A DNA stretch of 64,000 nt, taken from Nocardia rhizosphaerihabitans (GTDB lineage: Bacteria > Actinomycetota > Actinomycetes > Mycobacteriales > Mycobacteriaceae). The stretch is from contig NZ_BMNE01000004.1 in the NCBI RefSeq assembly GCF_014646295.1, forward strand, positions 620,001 to 684,000. Direction: 5' to 3'. Position numbers and translations under genes: made by a program. The first letter of the stretch is position 1, and each line of letters starts with the position of its first letter. The notes beneath the pieces are model-generated. The model was not told the DNA's origin, made no database searches, and saw only the letters and a list, made by a program, of their open reading frames with translations. This document shows positions 58,059 through 64,000 of this stretch, in pieces.

Positions 58059-59939
58059 ATGTGCGGAATCGTGGGCTACGTCGGGTACCGGGACGCGCTC
58101 GGCGTTGTCGTCGACGCGTTGCGACGCATGGAGTATCGCGGATACGACTCGGCGGGGGTCGCGATCCTCGACGGAAACGGGTCGATCGCGGTCGAACGCA
58201 AAGCTGGCAAGCTGGCCAATCTGGAGGCCGAGCTGGAGGCCGCGGGTGCGGCGCAGTTCGCGGGCACCAGCGGCATGGGGCACACCCGATGGGCGACCCA
58301 TGGCGCCCCGACCGACCGCAACGCGCACCCGCATCGCGATGACTCCGGCAAGCTGGCCGTCGTCCACAACGGGATCATCGAGAACTTCGCGCCGCTGCGC
58401 CGCGAGCTCGAGAACGCCGGGGTCGAGCTGCTCAGCGACACCGACACCGAGGTCGCGGTGCATCTGGTCGCGCGCGCCTACGCGGAGGGCCCCACCGCCG
58501 GCGACTTCACCGCGAGCGCGCTGGCCGTGCTGCAGCGTCTCGAGGGCGCGTTCACGCTGGTCTTCACCCATGCCGATCATCCCGGCACGATCGTCGCGGC
58601 CCGGCAGTCGACGCCGCTGGTCGTCGGCGTCGGACAGGGTGAGATGTTCATCGCCTCCGATGTCACCGCGTTCATCGAGCACACCCGCGAGGCGGTCGAG
58701 CTCGGGCAGAACCAGGCCGTGGTGATCACCGCCGACGGCTACACCGTCACCGACTTCGCCGGGAACGCCGAGGGCGTGGTCACCAGGCCGTTCACCATCG
58801 ACTGGGATCTGGCCGCCGCCGAGAAGGGCGGCCACGACTACTTCATGCTCAAGGAGATCGAGGAGCAGCCGACCGCGGTCGCCGACACCCTGATGGGGCA
58901 TTTCGTCGTCGACGAGAACGGCGGCCGGATCGTCCTGGATGAGCAGCGTCTCGCCGATCAGGAACTGCGCGAGTTCGACAAGGTGTTCGTCGTCGCGTGT
59001 GGCAGCTCCTACCACGCAGGCCTGCTGGCCAAGTACGCGATCGAGCACTGGACCCGGGTGCCGGTGGAGGTCGAGCTCGCCAGCGAGTTCCGCTACCGCG
59101 ACCCGGTGCTGGACCGGTCGACGCTGGTGGTGGCGATCTCGCAGTCCGGCGAGACCGCCGACACGCTCGAAGCGGTGCGCCACGCCAAGGAGCAGAAGGC
59201 ACGCGTGCTCGCGATCTGCAACACCAACGGCGCGCAGATTCCGCGTGAGTCCGACGCGGTCATCTACACCAGGACCGGGCCCGAGATCGGTGTCGCCTCG
59301 ACCAAGGCGTTCCTCGCGCAGGTGGCGGCCAACTATCTGGTCGGCCTGGCGCTGGCGCAGGCACGCGGGGTCAAGTACCCCGACGAGGTCGCCCGTGAGT
59401 TCGCCGAGCTCGAGGCCATGCCGAAGCAGATCGCGCGGGTGCTGGAGACCGGTTCGCAGGTGCGGGCCATCGCGCGCGAGCTGGCGCACGTGCCGACGGT
59501 GCTGTTCCTCGGTCGCCACGTCGGCTACCCGGTGGCGCTGGAGGGTGCGCTCAAGCTCAAGGAGCTCGCGTACATGCACGCCGAGGGCTTCGCCGCCGGT
59601 GAGCTCAAGCACGGGCCGATCGCGCTGATCGAAGACGGTCTGCCGGTGATCGTGGTGATGCCGTCGCCGAAGGGCCGTCCGGTGCTGCACTCGAAGCTGC
59701 TGAGCAATATCCGCGAGATCCAGGCGCGGGGCGCGCGGACCATCGTGATCGCCGAGGAGGGCGATGACACGGTGCGGCCGTTCGCGGACGACCTGATCGA
59801 GATCCCGGCCGCGCCGACGTTGTACCAGCCGCTGCTGTCGACCATTCCGCTGCAGATCTTCGCCGCCGAGGTGGCGCAGGCTCGCGGCTACGACGTCGAC
59901 AAGCCGCGCAACCTGGCCAAGTCGGTCACCGTCGAATAG
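58059..59939 (+). CDS. glmS: Glutamine-fructose-6-phosphate aminotransferase
   Basis: 626 residues, normal length. It makes glucosamine-6-phosphate from fructose-6-phosphate and glutamine, the first step to UDP-GlcNAc. The N-terminal nucleophile is Cys2 (MCGIVGYVG), and the glutaminase domain has HTRWATHGAPTDRNAHPH. Two sugar-isomerase (SIS) domains follow: CGSSYHAG, SQSGETADT, and HAEGFAAGELKHGP. The end, KPRNLAKSVTVE, is the family signature. The start follows GGGTGGAG. Only 36 bases separate it from the divergent hydrolase, so there is no room for a glmS ribozyme. Confidence 0.97.
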   Translation: MCGIVGYVGYRDALGVVVDALRRMEYRGYDSAGVAILDGNGSIAVERKAGKLANLEAELEAAGAAQFAGTSGMGHTRWATHGAPTDRNAHPHRDDSGKLAVVHNGIIENFAPLRRELENAGVELLSDTDTEVAVHLVARAYAEGPTAGDFTASALAVLQRLEGAFTLVFTHADHPGTIVAARQSTPLVVGVGQGEMFIASDVTAFIEHTREAVELGQNQAVVITADGYTVTDFAGNAEGVVTRPFTIDWDLAAAEKGGHDYFMLKEIEEQPTAVADTLMGHFVVDENGGRIVLDEQRLADQELREFDKVFVVACGSSYHAGLLAKYAIEHWTRVPVEVELASEFRYRDPVLDRSTLVVAISQSGETADTLEAVRHAKEQKARVLAICNTNGAQIPRESDAVIYTRTGPEIGVASTKAFLAQVAANYLVGLALAQARGVKYPDEVAREFAELEAMPKQIARVLETGSQVRAIARELAHVPTVLFLGRHVGYPVALEGALKLKELAYMHAEGFAAGELKHGPIALIEDGLPVIVVMPSPKGRPVLHSKLLSNIREIQARGARTIVIAEEGDDTVRPFADDLIEIPAAPTLYQPLLSTIPLQIFAAEVAQARGYDVDKPRNLAKSVTVE

Positions 59940-59946
59940 GACGTGA

Positions 59947-59971
59947 GCGGCCGGCCTTCGGGGCCGGCCGC
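59947..59971. terminator. Bidirectional terminator between glmS and cupredoxin gene
   Basis: GCGGCCGGCC (59947-59956) pairs perfectly with GGCCGGCCGC (59962-59971) around a TTCGG loop, a very stable tetraloop-type hairpin. It lies six bases after the region of the glmS stop and six before the stop of the convergent gene. Confidence 0.7.
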
Positions 59972-59976
59972 CGCGA

Positions 59977-60402
59977 TCACTCGACCGTGATCGAGCCGCG
60001 CATGTCCGGGTGCAGGCTGCACAGGTAGCGGTAGGTGCCGGGCTGGGTGAAGGTGTAGGACCATTCGCCCTTGTCGATGATGGGGCTGTTGATGCCCATC
60101 GCCTTGTCGCCGATGCCCTGGACGTTGTGCGGGGCCTTGTCGGAGAACTTCCAGGTGACGGTCTCGCCGACCTTGATGGTGACGTCGGCGGGGGAGTACT
60201 TCATGCCGCTGACGTCGATCGTCAGGTCGGTCGGCTTGTGCTCGGTCTGCGTGGTCGTGGTGGTGACCGGGCGCGGCTTGCGGGTGGTGGTGGAGGCGGC
60301 GTTCTCGCCGTCGCCGGAACAACCGGCGGACAACAGGGTGGCGGCCACGGCGAATCCGGCGACAACCCGGGCGGATGCGGCGCGGTGACGAACCATCGAC
60401 AT
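59977..60402 (-). CDS. Cupredoxin (plastocyanin-like) lipoprotein
   Basis: 141 residues. Signal peptide with lipobox LLSAGC (Cys28). A Thr-rich linker leads to a blue-copper domain of about 85 residues. The type 1 copper ligands are all visible: His92 (KAPHNVQG), Cys128, His131 and Met134 (YLCSLHPDMRG). Start is MSMVRHR; the internal ATG two codons in is also possible. It probably carries electrons or copper at the cell surface. No partner enzyme is adjacent. The csoR-type regulator 56 kb upstream may or may not be relevant. Confidence 0.9.
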   Translation of the reverse strand: MSMVRHRAASARVVAGFAVAATLLSAGCSGDGENAASTTTRKPRPVTTTTTQTEHKPTDLTIDVSGMKYSPADVTIKVGETVTWKFSDKAPHNVQGIGDKAMGINSPIIDKGEWSYTFTQPGTYRYLCSLHPDMRGSITVE

Positions 60403-60470
60403 GGGTGTGGAGCGTAGTCTGCGAACGATCGCGGACCGGCCGTGGCCCGCGCCGGGACCGGGAGGCGACG

Positions 60471-61910
60471 ATGTCGGATCGGCGTGGCTACTTCACCGCC
60501 GACGAGGTGCGGGCGGCCGAGGCGGAGCTGTTCACGCGTGTGCCTGCGGGGATGCCGATGCGGCGGGCCGCCTATGGGCTGGCGACGGTGGTTGCCGACG
60601 AATTGCGTTCCGAGACCGGTGGTGTGGTCGGCCGGGCGGTGGGGTTGCTGGTCGGGTCGGGCGACAACGGTGGGGACGCGCTGTGGGCGGGGTCCATGCT
60701 GGCGCGGCGTGGGGTGGCGGTGACTGCGGTGCTGCTGAATCCGGAACGCGCGCACCGGGAAGGGCTCGCGGCGCTGCGGGCGGCCGGTGGGCGGCGGGTG
60801 GATCGGCTCGGTGCGGTGGATCTGGTGATCGACGGGATCGTGGGGATCTCCGGTCGTGGGCCGTTGCGGCCTGCCGCCGCGGAGATGGTTGCGGCACTGG
60901 ATGTTCCGATCGTCGCCACCGATCTGCCCAGTGGGGTGGATCCGGATACGGGGGCGATCGACGGGCCCGCGGTGCGTGCGGCGGTGACGGTGGCGTTCGG
61001 TGCGTACAAGCCGGTGCATGCGCTCGCGACGTCGCATTGTGGGCGAATCGTGCTGGTGCCGATCGGTTTACGGCTGCCGGAACCGGGGCTCGCGCAGCTT
61101 GATCCGGCCGCGATCGGGGCGGAGTGGCCGGTGCCGCGGGCGACGGACGACAAGTACACGCAGGGTGTGACGGGGGTATGTGCGGGTAGTTCGACGTACC
61201 CCGGGGCGGGGGTGCTGAGTACCGGTGCGGCGGTGGCGGCGACGTCGGGGATGGTGCGTTATGCCGGTGACGACACCGAGGTGCTGGAGAATTTTCCCGA
61301 AGTGGTTGCCAGTGGGACGATTTCGGAGACGGGGCGGGTGCAGGCCTGGGTCTTCGGTCCCGGTGCGGGTACCGATGCGGGGGCCAGGGATCGGCTCGCG
61401 GAGGTGCTGGCGACTGATCTGCCGGTCATCGTCGACGCTGACGGGCTTACCTTGCTGGCCGCCGAACCTGAGCTGGTCCGTGGTCGGTCAGCACCGACGG
61501 TGCTGACACCCCACGCGGGTGAGTTTGCCCGGCTCACGGGTGCGGAGCTCGGGCCGGACCGGGTGGCTGCGGTTCGTGCGCTCGCCGACGAGTGGCAGGT
61601 GACGGTGTTGCTCAAGGGGCGGGCGACGATCATCGCCTCGCCGGGGGAGGCGACGCTGGTCAACGATGCGGGCGGTTCGTGGGCGGCGACCGCGGGGTCG
61701 GGAGACGTGCTGTCCGGCATTCTCGGGGCGTTGCTCGCGGCAGGTAGGGCGCCGGGCTGGTCGGCTGCCGCGGCCGCGCGCGTGCACGCGCTGGCGGCCA
61801 ACCTCGCCGCGTATGACGACCAACCGGCTGCCGCGCCGATCTCGGCCTCGCCGCTGCTGCATCACATACGCCCGGCGATTCGGGTATTGCGCGAACTCGC
61901 CGGCGTCTGA
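60471..61910 (+). CDS. nnr: Bifunctional NAD(P)H-hydrate epimerase/dehydratase
   Basis: 479 residues. The N-terminal epimerase (YjeF_N) domain has GSGDNGGDALWAG and ATDLPSGVDPDTG. The C-terminal ADP/ATP-dependent dehydratase domain has VFGPGAGTDAG, LTPHAGEFARL and the catalytic loop AGSGDVLSGILGALLA. Together they repair hydrated, inactive NAD(P)H. The ATG at 60471 follows GGGAGGCGACG. It is followed by alr with 16 bases between, as nnr and alr are also linked in M. tuberculosis. Confidence 0.95.
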   Translation: MSDRRGYFTADEVRAAEAELFTRVPAGMPMRRAAYGLATVVADELRSETGGVVGRAVGLLVGSGDNGGDALWAGSMLARRGVAVTAVLLNPERAHREGLAALRAAGGRRVDRLGAVDLVIDGIVGISGRGPLRPAAAEMVAALDVPIVATDLPSGVDPDTGAIDGPAVRAAVTVAFGAYKPVHALATSHCGRIVLVPIGLRLPEPGLAQLDPAAIGAEWPVPRATDDKYTQGVTGVCAGSSTYPGAGVLSTGAAVAATSGMVRYAGDDTEVLENFPEVVASGTISETGRVQAWVFGPGAGTDAGARDRLAEVLATDLPVIVDADGLTLLAAEPELVRGRSAPTVLTPHAGEFARLTGAELGPDRVAAVRALADEWQVTVLLKGRATIIASPGEATLVNDAGGSWAATAGSGDVLSGILGALLAAGRAPGWSAAAAARVHALAANLAAYDDQPAAAPISASPLLHHIRPAIRVLRELAGV

Positions 61911-61926
61911 GCAGGAGGTGTCCCCG

Positions 61927-63123
61927 GTGCGGATTCCCAGGACGGGTGCCGCCCCCGGTGCTGCGAATCCTGCGGGTCCTGGCAGGATCGGGGCTGTGAA
62001 TGCGCAAGTGGAAACTGTCATCGACCTGGATGCCATTGCCCACAACGTGCGTGTGCTGCGTGAGTTCGCGCAGGGCGCCGCGGTGATGGTGGTGGTCAAG
62101 GCTGACGGTTACAACCACGGCGCAGTCGAGGTGGCGCGGGCGGCATTGGGGGCGGGGGCCGCCGAGCTGGGGGTTACCACCGTCGCCGAGGCGCTGACAT
62201 TGCGTGCCGCGGGGATCACCGCGCCGATCCTGTGCTGGCTGAACACCATCGACGCCGACTACGCTGCCGCGATCGCCTTCGATATCGAGATCGGGGTGTC
62301 CTCGCTCACGCAGTTGCGGGCCGTCGAGCAGGCTGCCAGGGCGACCGGTCGCACCGCGACGGTTTCGCTCAAGGTCGATACCGGCCTCAATCGCAACGGG
62401 GTGTCGGTCGCCGAGTATCCGCAGGTCCTGCAGGCTCTGCGCGCGCTCGTCGACGAGCAGGTCGTCCGGTTCCGCGCGATCTTCTCCCATCTCGCGCACG
62501 CCGACGAGCCGGAGCATCCCATGCTGGACCGCCAGCGGGAGCGTTTCGTGGAGGCGATCGCCGAGGCCAAGGAGCAGGGGCTAGAACCCGAGCAGGTCCA
62601 TCTGGCGAACTCCGCGGCGACGCTGACCAGGCCCGACCTGCACTTCGACCTCGTTCGCCCCGGCATCGCGGTCTACGGACTGTCCCCGATCCCGGAGCTC
62701 GGCGACTTCGGACTGCGCCCGGCGATGACGCTGCAGGCCGAGGTCACCCTGGTGAAGCGGGTGGCCGCGGGGGAGGGCGTGTCGTACGGGCATCGCTGGA
62801 CCGCGCCACGCGATACAACGGTGGCGCTGGTGCCCGCCGGATATGCCGACGGTGTATTCCGCTCGCTGAGTGGACGTTTCGAGGTGTGGCTCGGCGGCTC
62901 CCGGCACCGTAATGTCGGGCGGGTGTGCATGGACCAGTTCATGGTCGACCTCGGCGACAACGCGGGCGGCGTGCGGGCAGGCGATCGGGCGGTGCTGTTC
63001 GGCGGCGGCGCCGGCCACCCGCATGCGCTCGACTGGGCCAGACTGCTCGACACGATCGACTACGAGATCGTGTGCTCACCGCGCGGCAGAGCCGTCCGCC
63101 GGTATGTGGGGACCGGCCGATGA
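61927..63123 (+). CDS. alr: Alanine racemase
   Basis: 398 residues from the GTG at 61927, which is preceded by AGGAGG at seven bases. A GTG at 61996 (VNAQVETVID) would remove a 23-residue extension. Mycobacterial Alr also has an N-terminal extension, favouring the longer form. Fold type III PLP enzyme that makes D-alanine for peptidoglycan: PLP lysine in VVKADGYNHG (Lys58), catalytic Tyr in GVSYGHRW, and VRPGIAVYG. C-terminal AGYADGVFR and NVGRVCMDQ are family-typical. It is overlapped by the next gene (ATGA). Confidence 0.96.
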   Translation: MRIPRTGAAPGAANPAGPGRIGAVNAQVETVIDLDAIAHNVRVLREFAQGAAVMVVVKADGYNHGAVEVARAALGAGAAELGVTTVAEALTLRAAGITAPILCWLNTIDADYAAAIAFDIEIGVSSLTQLRAVEQAARATGRTATVSLKVDTGLNRNGVSVAEYPQVLQALRALVDEQVVRFRAIFSHLAHADEPEHPMLDRQRERFVEAIAEAKEQGLEPEQVHLANSAATLTRPDLHFDLVRPGIAVYGLSPIPELGDFGLRPAMTLQAEVTLVKRVAAGEGVSYGHRWTAPRDTTVALVPAGYADGVFRSLSGRFEVWLGGSRHRNVGRVCMDQFMVDLGDNAGGVRAGDRAVLFGGGAGHPHALDWARLLDTIDYEIVCSPRGRAVRRYVGTGR

Positions 63124-64000
63124 GCCGCGGCACCGTGATCCTGCGCGGCGGGCTGGCGACCGCGGGCCTGCTCGGCGCGCTCGCCGTCGCGCACACCCTG
63201 CGCCGGATCGGTGCGCGAGTGCGGTGGCCCGCCGAACGCGACGAGTACCGCGACGAGAACTTCGCCCTGATCGATGAGGACGAACCCGGCGTCGTGATCG
63301 CCGACGACGGTGTGCCGCTGGCCACCCGCACCTACGGCGACGACTCCGCCGAGCTGACGATCATCTTCGTGCACGGCTTCTGCAACAGCATGGAGTCGTT
63401 CCACTTCCAGCGCCGTGATCTGGCCAGGCAGTGGGGCGATCGGGTCCGGATGGTCTTCTTCGACCAGCGCGGACACGGCCGCTCCGGGACTCCGAGCACG
63501 CAGAGCTGCACGGTGGCACAGCTCGGCCACGATGTCGCCGCCGTGATGCGCGAGTGCGCGCCCGCCGGACCGGTGGTGCTGGTCGGACATTCGCTCGGCG
63601 GGATGGCCGTGCTCGCGGCGGCGGCGCAGTTCCCGGAGCTGATCGCGTCGCGGGTGGTCGCGGTCGGTCTGTTCAGCACCGCGGCCGCCGAGGTGACCGC
63701 GACCGGATTGCCGCAGCTGCTGCGCCATCCCGCGATCGGCGGATTCCGGATGGCGGTGCGGACCGCGCCCGCGCTGGTCCAGGTGAGCCGGACCGCGAGC
63801 AAGCAACTGGTCGCGCCGATCCTGCACGTCAGCTCGTTCCACGGACATGTCAGCCCGACGCTGTCGCGGTTCACCACCATGATGATCGATCGCACGCCGG
63901 TCGGCACCATCGAGAAATTCCTGAAAGCGATTGAGCTGCACGACGAGTCGGCCGCGCTGCCGGTGCTGGCCAACGTGCCGGTGCTGGTCCTGTCCGGCGC
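63120..64000 (+). CDS. Alpha/beta-hydrolase, 3' end outside window
   Basis: The first 293 residues are visible, and the frame is open at the right edge. The ATG lies in the alr stop (ATGA), so translation is coupled. A hydrophobic N-terminal segment (ILRGGLATAGLLGALAVAHTL) may be a membrane anchor. Then comes a standard hydrolase: IIFVHGFCNSMES (oxyanion loop), FFDQRGHGRSG, and the nucleophile GHSLGG with its serine intact. The acid and histidine are not yet reached. The substrate is unknown. Genes of this type often follow alr in Mycobacteriales. Confidence 0.88.
   Translation, partial: MSRGTVILRGGLATAGLLGALAVAHTLRRIGARVRWPAERDEYRDENFALIDEDEPGVVIADDGVPLATRTYGDDSAELTIIFVHGFCNSMESFHFQRRDLARQWGDRVRMVFFDQRGHGRSGTPSTQSCTVAQLGHDVAAVMRECAPAGPVVLVGHSLGGMAVLAAAAQFPELIASRVVAVGLFSTAAAEVTATGLPQLLRHPAIGGFRMAVRTAPALVQVSRTASKQLVAPILHVSSFHGHVSPTLSRFTTMMIDRTPVGTIEKFLKAIELHDESAALPVLANVPVLVLSG

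Noticed and set aside
58041..59690. Long minus-strand open frame opposite glmS
   Set aside because: Shadow frame: no start site, no domain, and glmS itself is unambiguous.
1..64000. tRNA, rRNA or CRISPR arrays
   Set aside because: Scanned by eye for cloverleaf-like arms, rRNA stretches and regularly spaced repeats; none was found. Short RNAs could still have been missed.

Overview
This window is high-GC actinobacterial DNA, and its gene order points to the order Mycobacteriales, most likely Nocardia or a close relative. The evidence is a type VII secretion (ESX-4) locus, the conserved run rplM-rpsI-glmM ... glmS ... nnr-alr known from Mycobacterium tuberculosis, DUF3558- and DUF7373-like lipoproteins, PknB-like kinases, and frequent GTG starts with 4-bp stop/start overlaps. 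No rRNA, tRNA or CRISPR was seen. The first gene is cut by the left edge and the last by the right edge.

Layout. (1) 1-4.0 kb: three tandem paralogous AraC-type regulators, the first truncated by the window, then a nitrilase-fold protein that has lost its catalytic cysteine. (2) 4.0-7.0 kb: a CsoR-type copper repressor with a probable operator, methylthioadenosine phosphorylase, an unknown protein and an FMN reductase. (3) 7.0-20.4 kb: a complete ESX-4 core: eccE, eccB, an inserted K+ channel gene, mycP, eccD, eccC, an Rv3446c-type accessory gene and two small WXG100-like proteins, closed by a strong terminator. (4) 20.4-41.1 kb: a block that separates the ESX-4 genes from rplM, which are direct neighbours in M. 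tuberculosis. It holds eight paralogous lipoproteins and two transmembrane Ser/Thr kinases on one strand, then a zinc metallopeptidase lipoprotein, an FHA protein, an FHA-FHA-ABC exporter and an Hsp70-like membrane protein. (5) 41.1-46.6 kb: rplM, rpsI, glmM, two small membrane proteins, an ABC-F ATPase and a PspC protein. (6) 46.7-57.0 kb: an ESX-substrate island. A three-gene cassette (small WXG100-like protein, large WXG protein with a poly-Asp tract, small coiled-coil protein) occurs twice in opposite orientation, flanking genes for an EspG-like chaperone, a PPE-like protein, a PE-like protein and a DUF3558 lipoprotein. A third kinase closes the island. (7) 57.2-64.0 kb: an alpha/beta-hydrolase without its nucleophilic serine, glmS, a cupredoxin lipoprotein, nnr, alr and a second alpha/beta-hydrolase cut by the right edge.

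How it may work together (inference). The ESX-4 machine would export the small WXG100 proteins and perhaps the substrates of the 47-55 kb island. The kinases carry extracellular domains and lie among surface lipoproteins, and FHA proteins that read phosphothreonine lie next to them. This suggests an envelope-sensing phospho-relay built into the ESX-4/ribosomal-protein neighbourhood. The most novel-looking parts are the kinase-lipoprotein array at 20.8-34.0 kb and the mirrored ESX cassettes at 47.1-55.3 kb. Two enzyme-fold proteins lacking their nucleophile (3.1 kb and 57.2 kb) also deserve a look.

All family assignments come from reading motifs by eye. No database search was possible.
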